Shown: positions 33,890 to 45,771 of the stretch, in pieces
How the letters are laid out: the number at the start of each line of letters is the position of its first letter
How positions within the stretch are numbered: the first letter of the stretch is position 1
Origin: Dichetophora obliterata
Taxonomy: Eukaryota > Arthropoda > Insecta > Diptera > Sciomyzidae
Direction: 5' to 3'
Assembly: GCA_963920525.1 (NCBI GenBank)
Contig: OY986436.1
Coordinates: 81,437,630-81,501,629 of the forward strand
Length of the DNA stretch: 64,000 nucleotides
Notes under the pieces: generated by a model
Told to the model about the DNA's origin: nothing
The model's input: the letters and a program-made list of their open reading frames with translations, nothing else
The model's database searches: none
Made by a program: the position numbers and the translations under genes

Positions 33890-34686
33890 AATTCAAAAAA
33901 TAGTTAGCAGATTTTAGAATGCCCATCCCTCCAGTAAGAAGATCCAGGTTGAGCTGGAGAGCATCTAATATGCAACTTGTTATTCAAGCTCAAACTTCTG
34001 ATGAAACTCGAAGGAATCATGGCTTCAAGAATGAGAATTCTACGAAATTCACAAACTGAGGATTAGCTACTACAAACCTTTCCGTCCGAGCTCGCTTTGC
34101 AGAATTGCAAAACCTGCACTCACTGTAGAAATATTGCAAGGCTAACAATAAGCAACCAGGACAGCAGCCACCCGAACTTAAAGACTTAACGACATTGAAA
34201 TGTTGGCAATGCTGTAACAGTCATCAAGGCTTAACACAATGACCCACGAGGGTTGTTAGCCTCATCTAACGATACAATAGATTTTAGCCCAAAACTATAT
34301 CTCTGTAAATGTGCACAAGTTATTTGAAATCGAAATCTTTTTACGTCTGCAGGTCTGTGCAATGGGACCATCGGTGAGGGTTTTTAAATTTTCTATAACC
34401 ATTGCGAAAGTGGCCGATTTATGAAAGAATTTGTGCACTTTGGTCAAGTTTTTTAATTATTCTGAACCAAAAAAGAGCAGTTCTAATATACTGCCTATTT
34501 CTCCTTTTGTGGTATCATTCAAAAAATGATCAAACCAATTTACTCGCAAGCAATTTTTACTTCCACTTGCTTATGCCATAAATATTCATGAATCGCAAGG
34601 ATTAACTCTTAATCAAGCAGTTGTCGATATTGGAGAAAAATAACTTGCATAAGGAATTTGCATATGCAGCATTTTCAAAGGTTCGT
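33890..34686 (+). pseudogene. Helitron Rep/helicase relic
   Basis: The 3' part reads GLCNGTIGEGF near 34353-34385 and, near 34555-34640, LAYAINIHESQGLTLNQAVV followed by DIGEK. This is the last helicase motif block (normally YA.TIHKSQGLTL..VVVD.G) of PIF1-type helicases in autonomous Helitrons. The 5' part (33916 on) has an Arg/Asn-rich stretch resembling the N-terminal region of these proteins. The Rep catalytic domain between them is absent. The LINE at 34687 truncates the 3' side. Confidence 0.65.
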
Positions 34687-35960
34687 AGTAGTAGTAGTAG
34701 TAGTAGTAGTATAATTTTTATTCAACAATTCATTACATTAATTACAATGTATCTATAAGAAGAATTATGTTATACAAATAACTGCAATGAATGTTAAGTT
34801 GCTTCTATAGTTCACTAAGGAGCTAAAGGCAAATAAAGCTTGATAAAAAAATAATTATAATAATTAATGACATAAAAATAAATAAATGATGCATGAAATA
34901 AAAAAAGTTAAATAAAGAAAATAAATCGCAAAATATTAAAATATAAAGAAATGTTTAAAATAATTTTTTTATAGGCCTATCTGAGAGCAAAAAACTAAAA
35001 TAAAGTATTGTGGAGTTAGACTGTAACAGATAATAATGTGTCAATATCACTGTAATCGAGGTCTAAAAGCCATAACTTTACTGTTTGAGAAAAATGGATT
35101 GAACATGAATATTTCTGATTTCCGATGGAAGACTATTGAAAAGCCGAGGAGCAACAGAAGTAAAAAAATTTGGAAATCTCCTCAATGTGTGCGGTGGAAC
35201 CAGTCGGTGGAACTACATCGTATCCATTAATTCTCAAATGATAGGTATCTGAAAATCGGCTCAGAAGATATCCAGAATTAATAAAAAAATTTTCAAGACT
35301 TTATAGAAATATGAATGTTTCAAAGGAAGGACACTAAGTTTCCTGAAAAGTAAAAGGCTACTATAAAATCTGTTCTGATGACAAATTAAACGAATAACAT
35401 GCTTTTGTGCAACAAGAAGAGGGTATAGTTCATTCTTATATGTACCTCCCCAACAAGGTAAACCATACTCAAGTTTAGAGTGAAATATACCATAGTAAAT
35501 GCACTTGAGAAGAATAGGACTACAATATGATTTCAACAAATACAAATGCCTAGTGGCAGCCAAAAGGTACTTTTTAACGTGCATGAATTGCCCAAATCAT
35601 ACCACTATTCAGCCAAATACCAAGATATCTAAAAGAATTAACCTTTTCAATAGCAAAGCAGATTTAAGAACAAGACTTATGATAGCAGAACGTTTAAATA
35701 CAATCAGACGAGGAACATATATCATTACCTAAACAAAATCTTTCACATTTGCCACCATGAAAAAAAAAATGAATTGAAATTTACATTTTTAGCATTCACA
35801 TTTAAGAACATTATTCTAGTTTTATCACTAAGTACCAGCTTATGAATCATAAACCAGTGCCTTAAAACAGCGAGATAATGGTTAATGTCAACAGGCAATT
35901 GCAAGGGCGAGACACAAGAAAAGGCACACTCCAGTGTAAGTGGATTTTTTATCAAGCCAG
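34687..35960 (-). mobile_element. LINE, 5'-truncated, with (TAC)n tail
   Basis: On the minus strand a frame at 35261-35584 reads LYLLKSYCSPILLKCIYYGI, then SKLEYGLPCWGGTYKNELYP, then QKHVIRLICHQNRF and RKLSVLPL. This is the C-terminal part of a LINE polymerase, CR1/L2-like in its 'Y..FW/CWGG...QK..IR.I' pattern. Downstream non-coding sequence ends in a run of TAC triplets at about 34686-34711, a typical LINE microsatellite tail. The 5' boundary near 35960 is approximate. Confidence 0.75.
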
Positions 35961-36122
35961 CCTTTTCTTATGATCGGCTAAAAAAATGAACCACAAGAAG
36001 GTGTTGGAAATTAATGAAATTGCAATAAATTTAAATTCATTAAAATTTTTTTGTAATATGTTTATGAGATCGGGTAAGTTTATCCATTACACATATCTTC
36101 CTAACAATGACAAAACGAAGTA

Positions 36123-37048
36123 CAGGGTTGCCAATATTCGAAGCGCTCATTTTATTTTTAAATAAATTAAAGAAACCACAATTTTTTGTCTGTTCGTCAT
36201 AAATATCATTTAATTGGGTTCAAGTAGATTTGATTACATTATTTCTTGAATATGATATCTCGTAAATGGTCGCCATTGGCCTCTACGACATATTGTGCCC
36301 GTTTTGCAGCATTTTCCATGGTTTTCTTCAACATTTCGATGGGAATGGCGGTTACTTCTTGACGGATGTTGGTTTTCAGCTCTTCTAGGGTCTTTGGCTT
36401 GTTGACGTAAACCTTTGATTTCAAATAACCCCACAAAAAGAAGTCTGGAGGCGTTAAATCTGGTGATCTTGGCGGCCAATCGAAATCACCATTTTTTGAC
36501 ATCAAACGAACAATTGCTTCAAAAAATCGATTGTAGTGCGGCTTGTGTGTGGTGGCGCGCCGTCTTGTTGAAACCAGTAGTGCCTGATACGCTTTCGACG
36601 AACGATTGGCATGAAAAAATTGTTTATCATATCGCGATAACGCTTCTGATTGACAGTAACTCTGTGGCCATTATCATCTTCGAAAAAGAACGGCCCAATG
36701 AGCATTTTAGCACAAACGCCGCACCAAACAGTGACTTTTGCATCGTGAAGAGGTACCTCTTGAATCTCTTGTGGATTTTCAGTGGCATAAATACGGCAAT
36801 TTTGTTTGTTTACCGTTCCGTTCAACTGAAAATGAGCTTCATCGCTCTTTGAGTTGAGTTTTCACTATTGACTTGTTTTGTTGAATGTAAATTTCAACAA
36901 TTTTAGAGCGTTCGCGTGGCGTGTACTGTTCCATTGTAAACATTTGCTTGGAATGACGCTTCAAACGCGGTATGTCATTAGTCGATTTGGCATCACTGCG
37001 GAAAGTTACAGTGTTGCCAGATGGGCGCTTCGAATATTGACAACCCTG
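36123..37048 (-). mobile_element. rosa-like (DD41D) Tc1/mariner element, internally deleted
   Basis: Ends CAGGGTTGCCAATATTCGAA (36123) and CAGGGTTGTCAATATTCGAA read from 37048 are flanked by TA on both sides. At 926 bp it is shorter than the related 1,294-bp copy at 49598-50891. The transposase runs from MEQYTPRERSKIVEIYIQQN to KTQL and then jumps to SDEAHFQLNG, so the DNA-binding middle (roughly 330 bp) has been deleted. This non-autonomous derivative keeps good termini. Confidence 0.9.
36239..36960 (-). pseudogene. rosa-like transposase, deleted and frameshifted
   Basis: Frame 36502-36825 has NGTVNKQNCRIYATENPQ, VTVWCGVCAKMLIGPFFF, QKRYRDMINNFF and WFQQDGAPPHTSRTT (second Asp). Frame 36239-36505 continues SKNGDFDWPPRSPDLTPPDF (third Asp), then FLWGYLKSKVYVNKP and a C-terminal RDIIF end. 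The first Asp is in SDEAHF at about 36840. Counting from the second to the third Asp gives about 40-41 residues, the DD41D spacing of rosa-type elements first found in tephritid flies. Confidence 0.85.
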
Positions 37049-37603
37049 TATATCCATTTTTTTGAGACAACATTACAGTTTACTGGACCGAGCGACCCAA
37101 CTTAAATGCATATTAAACGTACCAATTTATATAGCCCGCTTACGCGTTTGCTAAGTAACTGCGACTCCTAGTATTATTTTAAACTTACTATTCCTGATAA
37201 ACTATACCTGAACTGATGTAGTGTGCTATTAAAATATAGAACTTTATAAAATTTGTCGTCATTCACCAAAAAAAAATAACAGTGAAGTTAAACTTGTTTT
37301 TGAGGTCTTTCTGCAAATGCTTATAATTTTTTTTAAGCAGTACCGAAATCTGAGTTACGGTTCTTCAAAGATAAAAAAACAAATATTCACTGTGAGGAAA
37401 AGGTAGCATTTTTTGCAAAATTACGCGATTAGTTTTTGGAATCTTAGCGTATCAGTTTCAGCAATTAGCAGTGGCCTCGTGGATAAAAATTATGCCACGC
37501 GGAAATACAAATGATTAAAAATATTTCCGATGAAAATTTTATAGTGGCTGAAATAGCAAAAAACTAAAAAAGTGATTATGAATTTCTTAAAAGATCTGAA
37601 AAA
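37049..37603. other. Unassigned interval
   Basis: No coding sequence or repeat structure was recognised. Confidence 0.45.
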
Positions 37604-38457
37604 TTACGGTAAAGTCCAGGACGCCATTGCGCTATACATAAGTGAAAGTGAAAAAATTCGAGCTTGACTACGCACCAGAATCCTGCTCAGGCTGGTGTCC
37701 AAACAAATGCTAGTAATATTTACATACTCCTTAACAGATCTAATGTGATTAAGCGTAGAAAATTGATGGGAAAGCAACCCTAAAGAGAATCGCGTAAGAC
37801 AGCCAGATTGAATTTTGCTGATTGAATTTTTCTTTTTACCGAGGAAAAGATGTTCAACACAGATGGTCAAGATAGATGGGTGTTTTATTATCATGACATT
37901 TGAAAAGAAGAAAAAATCCTTAGCCAATGGCATTTCGGTGGAGGAAGTGTCATGATTTAGGCTGGATAAGATACCACGGTAAAACCAAAATACAATTTGT
38001 GCTGACAAAAAGCCTCTACTACATGCAACTAATTGGCAATGAAATTACTCAACATACACACAATATTGTTGATCAACCGATGATTTTGCAACAGTATTAG
38101 GTTTTTGTTACCCAAAAATTCTTGAACTCTTGCGCAAGTCTTTTTTTCCGAGTAGTTTATTTAATAGTAGATAGTAGTAGATAATTTTAAATCATTTGTA
38201 TTTTAGAGATGTGATCATACAAAACATCAGATATATCTGCGATAAATGTGTTGAAGAGAACAAAGGTGACTACCTTAAGGTCCACCCGACGAAAGAACAA
38301 TCTTTTAAGATATAATATCTGAAATTTTACGAATTGTGCCCTTTCAAACAAAAAGAAATTGTGGCATTTCCGTAACGTACCCGAAATTCCAAATTTTTCT
38401 AGTTTTATAGTTGAGATTTTATGATCAACGCGATCAAAGGCTTTACTGAAATCGGTT
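37604..38457 (-). pseudogene. Jockey-type LINE polymerase relic, 3' segment
   Basis: At the right end of this segment the minus strand reads TDFSKAFDRVDHKIS, the invariant Jockey motif A region, then KLEKFGISGT, in the correct order for a polymerase. Further down the match is degraded but continues through frame 37604-38008 (CVEHLFLGKKKNSISKIQSG and onward). Its upstream neighbour in the protein (EQHGF block) is found at 41378-41745, on the far side of the insert 38460-41375. The two pieces belong to one LINE. Confidence 0.75.
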
Positions 38458-38950
38458 TACACTCAGAAAATTAATTTATAGGCGTAAGGTTGCGGGAAAT
38501 GAATATTACTTGCGGTAATTGGGGAAAAATTGCTTCAACTTAAATTTGCTCAATGTAACTGGAATGATATTTATATTTATAACACAATTGATTTTTAGTT
38601 TACGCAAACTTTTGTTCAGTTGAAATGAAAATATGACATGTTAGTTTCTTGAACCGCGCAATTTTAATTATTTCAACTCCTTTTGCCGTTTTAAGAAACA
38701 TAATTTGTCTGAAGCAACTAATTGAAGCCAACCACATTGAAAGTTATGTCGATAGCATTATTTTTACGTTGCACTCGAGTTTCGGTGTTTAATAAATAAA
38801 AGGGAACCTTTTAGTTGCGTCAATCTCAACAGTCAGTATTGGAACTGGAAGTTTGTCAAACCATCCGACTTGTTAAGTTAAGAAGTTAAATAAGCCGAAC
38901 TTTATTGCAAAATGCTTATATTTCATTTCTCACAGTTATTGAACGTGCTT

Positions 38951-39131
38951 GGCTTAAAAGTTTTTTGAAAGTTTTCTAGTGTAAGTGTGGTGTTAAAAAA
39001 AATATTTTTCGTTGCGAGAAATAATAATTTAAACTTAATCGGCTTAAAAGTTTTTTGAAAGTTTTCTAGTGTAAGTGTGGTGTTAAAAAAAAATATTTTT
39101 CGTTGCGAGAAATAATAATTTAAACTTAATC
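38951..39131. repeat. Two-copy 90-bp tandem duplication
   Basis: Units 38951-39040 and 39041-39131 differ only by one extra A in an A run. Near-identity indicates a very recent duplication inside element A. Confidence 0.95.
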
Positions 39132-39472
39132 GAAATCTTCACAAAGGAACAAACTCTGGAATAATCATTTAAGTTTTCTACTAGACCATCGAAAGCAACA
39201 GCTGGACACTTGTCTCAGGTATTTCTTATCTCATCAATTATTTCATCAATGCATTTTTCAGTGAATGAAAGTGAGGGCAATTTTCCGGATCATAAAATAA
39301 TGATACAATTGCTCTCTATTGCTGTATTAACATAAAGGAACTCTTAAGATGGAATATTGACCCGACCAGCTGTAATATACATGCCATCCATCTGCAGCAT
39401 TAATCCTCAAAAATGTGGTTTATACTATCGACCATAGCTTCGGTTACCATACAACAGACAGGCATCCATTTA

Positions 39473-41058
39473 CACAGGCGGACATAATTATTCGCACAAA
39501 ACATAGCTTTACTTTTGACAAGGTATACCTTCCAAACGAATTAATCAAACGAAATTTTTTGTTTAAAGAAAATATCAGTTTATTCATTAAAAAATTAAAC
39601 ATAACAAAAAATTTAACATAACTTTTCCCATTACAAAATAATTTAAGAAAAATATACTTTGAGTCAATTTTAATAGGGACAAAATTATTCACACAGAGGC
39701 AATACTAAGTAAATTAACTCAAATGTTTGAATAGTATGGCAACACCAGATTTCGGGAAAGTGCCGTTATGAATTCGGAATTGTTGAATTCTATTAGTTTA
39801 GCTTTGTGTGCACTATTGCGTCATCTTTTTTTGGTAGAAATTGAAAATAATTATTAAAATGGGTCGAAAGCAAAAGGAAACAACTGAAGCCGAAAGGAAA
39901 ATAACATTAGAATAACATAAACAAAATAAATCATGTGCTCAAATTGGGGACTTTGTAAAAACAAGCCGATACACCATTCACAGTATCATAAAGCGTTTTA
40001 AAGATGATGAAAATTTTCAAAGCCGGCCCCATACTTGTACACCACGGAAGCTAACGATTAAGGAAGGGAGAAAAATTGTAAGGAAAATTAAATCCAAAAA
40101 TCACATCTACACAAATGGCAGCAGAAGTTCTAGAAGAAATCGGCAAGGAAGTTCATCCCAAAACTATTCGCAGGACCCTACATCGTGCTGGATACAGCTT
40201 GAGAATAGCTCAAAAAAGCCTCTCATAAGTAAAGTGAATCTAAAAAAGAGGTTAGAGTTCGCAAAAATACACAAAGACAAGCCTATATAGTTCTGGAACA
40301 GTGTTTTATTCACAGATGAAAGTAAATTCAATATATTTCACTCTGATGGGCGAATACGAGTGTAGAGAAAGCCAAATTCCGAGCTCGAAAGCAGTAACAC
40401 AGTTAGCACAGTCAAACATGGTGGTCAAACAGTTAGCACAGTCAAAAAACCTACACAACAGTGTTGAGAAGTTAGGTCTTGGCGATAATTTTTACTTCCA
40501 GCAGGATAACGATCCCAAGCACTCCGCCCAAGTTGTTCGAATGTGGATCATTTATCAAGTGCCATACATTCTCTCGACCCCTCCACAATCTCCAGACATG
40601 AATCCCATAGAACATCTATGGGATGAACTCGACAGGCGACTAGAAATACACAACTTTTCAAGCAAGCTTAAACTAAAGGAAATACTGCGGCAAGAATGGT
40701 AAAATATAGGAATAGGAGCAACAAAAAATTAGTCGAATCCATGCCAAATACATTGAAAGAAGTTTTAAAGAGAAAAGCCATGGCCACTAGATATTAATAA
40801 TTTTACTAAACTAATATATTTTTTATTTATAACAATCTGTGTGAATAATTTTGTCCCTATTAAAATGGTTTCAAAGTATATTTTTCTTTAAGTATTTTGT
40901 AATAGAATAAGTTAAATTAAATTTTTTGTAATGTTGAAGTTCTTCATGAATAAATAAATATTTTCTTTAAACAACATATTATATTTAATCAATTGGTTTG
41001 GAAGATATGGCTTCATAGAAGCAACGGTATGGCTGGTGAATAATTTTGTACGCCTCTG
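39473..41058 (+). mobile_element. Tc1-like element with long inverted repeats (IR/DR layout)
   Basis: Inverted repeats of about 230 bp run from 39473 inward and from 41058 inward, flanked by TA on both sides. Each arm carries two copies of the presumed transposase-binding motif. The outer copy is like GGCGGACATAATTATTCGCA. The inner copy is GGGACAAAATTATTCACAC, at 39678-39696 and inverse at about 40840-40858. Paired sites within each arm are the IR/DR arrangement known from Sleeping Beauty, Minos and related Tc1 elements. A broken transposase lies between. Total 1,586 bp. Confidence 0.9.
39860..40702 (+). pseudogene. Tc1-type DD34E transposase, broken
   Basis: It starts MGRKQKETTEAERKI, stops, then continues KSCAQIGDFVKTSRYTIHSI (helix-turn-helix), FQSRPHTCTPRKLT, and after shifts VLFTDESKFNIFHSDGRIRV with the first Asp. 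Frame 40301-40702 ends with FYFQQDNDPKHSAQVV (second Asp) and PPQSPDMNPIEHLWDELDRR (Glu), at the DD34E spacing. Residues between the first Asp and QQDND are partly deleted and replaced by a short duplication around 'VTQLAQS'. Inactive. Confidence 0.88.
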
Positions 41059-41377
41059 TAAGTGCTGAATAGTTTTAGGTAGAAACAATCAATGGATCCG
41101 TTCATTGAACTCAATTTATGTCAAAATGATTGACAAGCCTATTCGTACAACCGAGTGAAAATCGAAACAGATAACATCCATTCGTCCATTCATTCAATCG
41201 AATGTAGGTTAAAATTATTAATTTCTCCATTCACAGCAGTGAATACAACGGAATGCTACAGTAGGCTGTTGGAAACCAAAAAGTTGTGGTGATTACTCTT
41301 TAAAGAGTTATCAGCAATCGGCTAAGCCGGTAGGGCACCAATTCGGTTGCGACAGTGGATTTAATTATCTGTGTGTA

Positions 41378-41743
41378 GACTGTATCTATCTGATGTCCTT
41401 TTTCCATTTAAGTAAGAACATCTGAGGCCATGATGGTGAGATTTGTAGGGGTTTATGGAATCCGTGTTGTTGTTCATTTAAACGTGCACTAATTAAGTCT
41501 GTAAGTTTGACACATAATTTTTTCGAAAAGTTTGAGAATAGCCGACAATATGGCAATGCCCCTATAATTTTCAACTGCTCTCTTGTCGGTGTTCTTATAA
41601 ATTTGCGTAAAATTAATATTTTTCCATAACGATGGAAAAACATCTGTTTCCAAGGAATTGTTGAAAATTATATATAAGGGCGTTAAAAATAGATGCTAAT
41701 GCAAAAAAGTCTAAGAGTTGAAAATAAGTTTTTAAAAGAAATG
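41378..41743 (-). pseudogene. Jockey-type LINE polymerase relic, 5' segment
   Basis: The minus strand reads VENYRGIAILSAILKLFEKI (Jockey polymerase start, normally YRPI.L...SK.FEK), preceded by LWKNINFTQIY-like sequence and followed by NEQQHGF (normally EQHGFR). The next motif, TDFSKAFD, follows after the insert 38460-41375. Upstream the LINE is cut again by element B at 41744 and resumes beyond 42944. Confidence 0.8.
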
Positions 41744-42944
41744 CACTCACAGAATTAAACCCATTGCCGCAACCGAATAATTGCCCTACTAACTTTGTCG
41801 ATTGTAGGCAATTTTGTAAATGCATTTGCCACAATCTTTAATTTCCCAATTGATCTAATTGCGTCAATCCGTTGCGAGAACGGAACTGCAGACAAGTTTT
41901 TGAGCCATTCGGTTGTGAACAACGAACTGTTTATCGCGGTTACCAGAACTCGGTTACATGAACCTAGCGAGTGTGAAAAACAAACGATGAAAATAAGCAT
42001 GCTTTGTTGTTTCTAATATTGCAAATTTGCATCTTTTTAAGAAGAAATAAATTAGATTTATGTAAGCTGCACAAGTTATATTTATTAAATATTTAATAAA
42101 AATATATTTTCTTTAATTTATTTCTTCACTTTGAACACTTAACCAATCACTTGCAGCGAGAAATACCAACCAAATCCTGAACAAAGGCGCGACGAACAAC
42201 ATAGCGAGTGTAAAAAACAAACGACGGAAAAAGGATTTCTTTGTTGTTTTTTATTGCACATTTGCAGTTATTTACGAAGAAATGAATTTAATTAATTTAA
42301 ACTGCACAAGTTATATTAAATAAATATTCGATAAAATATATTTTTTAATTAATTTATTTACCTTAAAACACTTAAACAACTTGCAGCGGGAAAACCGACT
42401 AAAAATTGACCGAATATTGAACAAAGGAGGAACGAGCAACACAGCGAGCGTGAAAAAAGCCACGGTTGTGGTTAAGGTGACCACGCATAAATTATTTTTA
42501 TTGACTATTCGTCTGTTGCAATTGACTTTGATGGCAGTGCAACTGAATATTGAAACATCGTTGAAATTCAGTGGGAATGTAAGAACAGTTCTATTGACAG
42601 AATAAATAATGCGGATATTTCAACTACTCCTTTTATATATAAATCTGTAATTGTACTGGTCAGTTGTTTTGGATAAATTGAAATTGCTTAGATGGAAAGT
42701 AATTTGAAATGACAAATTCCATTCAGTTCTTGCAACTAAAGGATAAATATTGAATTTTAACCGAATTGTTATTTAGGCATGAAGTTACAATAATAAAATA
42801 AGCATTTACGTCAACCGAAAGTCGATTATGCTGATTTAATTACCGTAAAATAAACAGTGTTTTGATTGAAATAATTACTTTATGAATACCCCAGTTAAAA
42901 TGTATTTACTGTAACCAAACGCCAACAAATTATTTTTGTGAGTG
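41744..42944. mobile_element. TA/CAC group element B, with internal tandem repeats
   Basis: The left end CACTCACAGAATTAAACCCA and the right end read inward CACTCACAAAAATAATTTGT are inverted repeats flanked by TG on both sides (41742-41743 and 42945-42946), a variant of the usual TA. The left subterminal block GCCGCAACCGAATAATTGCC also occurs inverted near the right end of element A (GCAACCGAATTGGTGCCC). It is non-coding and holds a tandem repeat with a unit of about 220 bp. Confidence 0.8.
41968..42455. repeat. Tandem repeat of about 220 bp inside element B
   Basis: Successive copies share GCGAGTGTGAAAAACAAACG, a TTTGTTGTTT block, GCACAAGTTATATT, and a CACTTAA...CTTGCAGCGAGAAA block. About two and a third copies are visible, with clear divergence. 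Confidence 0.8.
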
Positions 42945-43133
42945 TGGGAACTCTTAAATATCTTCCAAAACGAATGGTGGCGGTCAGAAAACATAATAGA
43001 AATTCAGAAATAACAAAAGTTGTTTATATTTTTTGCAGTGAAAATTTTTTCAATTACCTTAAAAATTTAATTTTAAAAATGATGTTAACTGGAGTGTAAA
43101 CCCCTTTTTTTCATAGTTACTCACACGGAGAAA

Positions 43134-44949
43134 ACTGTTTGCTATATTTGTCTTGTGGTTAAGCAAAACTTGTGCTTGATTCTCAGGCATTTCAAAATTA
43201 TGCTAGATTTCGGCAAAAACTAATCAAAATTTGCTATTTCAGTTTATAATAACTAAGCAAATTTTTGATTAAATTCAAGCAAAATTTTGCTTAGTTATTA
43301 TAAACTGCAAAAGCAAATTTTAACTTAATTCAAGCAAATATTTGCTAAGTTATTATAAATTGGAATAGCAAATTTTGATTAGTTTTTGCTGAAATCTAGC
43401 AGATTTTTGAAGTGAAATAATTACTAACATTAAATTAAATTGAAAAATTACCATCATCTGGAAAAAATTTAAACCTCGGCCGAGTGAGTGTAAGTGCCGA
43501 GTGAATGGCTTATCCATTCGACCATCGCAGTTGTTAGCCAATCGTCGCCTAATTTTCTTCATTAAGAATAAACGTGTGTTTAGAAGAAATTTGCTTGAAT
43601 TGAGTAAAAATTTGCTATTTGAGTTTATAATAACTTAGCAAATACGAATTTACGCACACTTAAAAAAGTAAAGTGAATATGTACTTAAGTTTTCCATTTA
43701 TTCGTTGTAAATTTTTAATAAACTTTTTTTAGTGTATATATTATATCTTCTTTATTTCTTATATATATTTTTTTATTTCAAAACTTTTTTTATAGAACTT
43801 AAAATCAAATGAAAATTAAAAATCAGCATTTCGACTTGGTCATGAATTTACCACACGAGCGAAAATATGTCTAGGATTAAAAATATAATCAAAAATTATT
43901 GCATAAAACTCAATATTTCATAGGAAATTCCTTATTCTTAACTGCTGCATCTCATATCCTTGGTAAGCTATCGACCAAAGCTTCACAACGGTACTTTGGA
44001 TTATTACAAATATTACAAATCTGGCAAATCTTTGGGTTTTACTGTTAGTATTTGCTGCTCGACATCCCTCCACAGATTCTCAATCGAGTTTAGGTTCGAT
44101 GATTGCGATGGCCACTTAAAAATATCCACATGGTTGTCTACCAAGCAACTCTTAACTATGTGAGCACTGTGCTTTGGATCATTATCCTGCATAAAACGCC
44201 ATTAAAGCGGCAAATTATCCTCTTGAAACGGTATCATGGCATTAACAAGTACGTTTTTGTAGACATGACACAGGACACATTTATGCCATATTTTGGTGAT
44301 ATCTCATTTTTCATTTTATTTGAGGTCTTAAAAGTAGTGATCCCTTTAATCCTTTTTAGTGAAGCTCTCTGAAAATCAGTAGCCTTTCACCATACCTTTC
44401 TGTAATTTTTTGTTAGAACTCAAATAGAAACTTAATAAATTTAGTATATCTTGCTATTAAAGTTTAATTAACCAAAATAAAATAAGATATGGAACAGTAA
44501 TTCTAACCTGTGCTAAATTCGTGTACAGCATTTATACCACATTAATTGATACTACTTGAAACATGTCAGAAAATTTAAGAATAACCAAGAAACTAACTAA
44601 CGGTACATAGAGTTAACTTCATAAACAATACTCAACAAAAAATATTTGATTACAATTCTTAAGCTAAGATGTAAAAAGTTCCAAATTAGAGTTACTAACA
44701 CAGTGTGTGCTAAATTCGTGACCACCACTGTATTTGCTTGAATTAAGTATAAATTTGCTATTTCAATTTATTTGCAAATATTTGCTTGAGTTTTGCAGAA
44801 ATTTGCTTTTGCATTTTATAATAACTTAGCAAAATTTTGCTTGGAATTTATCAAAATTTTAGCAATTTAGCACCGTGATTGAGCAAAGTTTTGCTGATTT
44901 GCTTTAAGCAAAACATTTGCTTGATTCAAGCAAACTAATTTTCTCCGTG
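43134..44949. mobile_element. TA/CAC group element C, with private satellite and nested Tc1
   Basis: Ends CACGGAGAAAACTGTTTGCT (43134) and, from the right, CACGGAGAAAATTAGTTTGC (44949). TA follows on the right; CA sits on the left where TA is expected. The interior is made of repeats containing AAGCAAATTTTGCTTAGTTA and TTATTATAAA-type blocks in both orientations. A Tc1 relic at 43645-44730 split it. Without that relic it is about 730 bp and non-coding. Confidence 0.88.
43645..44730 (-). mobile_element. Tc1-like relic nested in element C
   Basis: The right end read inward is CAGTGGTGGTCACGAATTTA. The left end has lost about a dozen bases (CGAATTTACGCACAC after TA). The minus strand near 44020-44215 reads WRFMQDNDPKHSAHIVKSCL, then NHVDIFKWPSQSSNLNSIEN and LWRDVEQQI. 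This is the second Asp and the Glu of a Tc1 DD34E enzyme; the Asn in SSNLN replaces the usual Asp. The rest of the transposase is deleted or frameshifted. Confidence 0.85.
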
Positions 44950-45771
44950 TATATATTTAACTTTTAATGTTTATTTCAATATAAAATTAAAAAATTTGTT
45001 TACTTTTGAAAAATCTTTGCTCCCCATCATTAATCACAGGCGTCATTAGGTCTAATCAATAAAATATTCTATTTTGTTTTCGTTTTCGTATTCTTCGCTC
45101 GCAATTTCCTCACTTCATTAGACTGCATCTTCGTGTACTTCAAATTAATTTTACATAATTAAAGTTATTCAATTTCCGCCCGAATAATTGCATAAATTTC
45201 TAGGTTAAATATGGCACCAAGTCCCGCACACAATTTGTCTCTGCGGCAAATGCAGTCAGACAGACTGTCTGTGTGCGAAATCTAATGATTTATTTTGTGT
45301 AAATTATCTGCTAAATTAAGGGGAAGGATGCGTCGATAGAAACGGCGATGGCATAATGATAACACCGAACATAATGAAGGGTGTTGGGCGATGCGATGTC
45401 ATGGAAACCGCCCAGAAAATTATACAGTCGACAGGGTAGACGATAGACTACTATCGGGAGGCTATGCCAAAATTACTTGCGCATGGCAGAAAATTTATGA
45501 CAATCTGTTCGACTTGCAGCTACCTCATCACTGATTCCATGAATCTGCGAGAATCTGGTTTATGCGAAGTAAAGAAATTTATGAGTCGCGTTTAAAGGCG
45601 ATAAGATGATGAAGTTTTTAAAGACGCGGTAGTTTATGATGCGGTGAAAGAGGCTGCTATAGATAAAAATGGAGATATATAGTGTTGATAGTAAGATGTG
45701 ACATTTATGAAAGTGACAATTTTTTTAGTATATTTCTGTTGTTCTAGCTGTCTGCTTCGTTTTCTGAAATC
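44950..45771. other. Possible single-copy host region
   Basis: From about 45040 to 45720 the DNA is GC-richer, free of recognisable repeats, and has no long open frame. It contains a perfect interrupted palindrome CAGACAG-A-CTGTCTG at 45257-45271. Composition suggests ancestral upstream sens DNA, possibly regulatory, but I see no decisive motif. Confidence 0.4.

Larger units (their letters stand above)
38460..41375. mobile_element. TA/CAC group element A, with nested Tc1
   Basis: The left end CACTCAGAAAATTAATTTAT follows TA (38458-38459). The right end read inward, CACACAGATAATTAAATCCA, precedes TA (41376-41377). Removing it joins two consecutive pieces of a LINE polymerase, so the insertion is real. 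Without the nested Tc1 (39473-41058) it is about 1.3 kb and non-coding. It contains a direct tandem duplication at 38951-39131. Its 5' end resembles element B next door. Confidence 0.8.
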
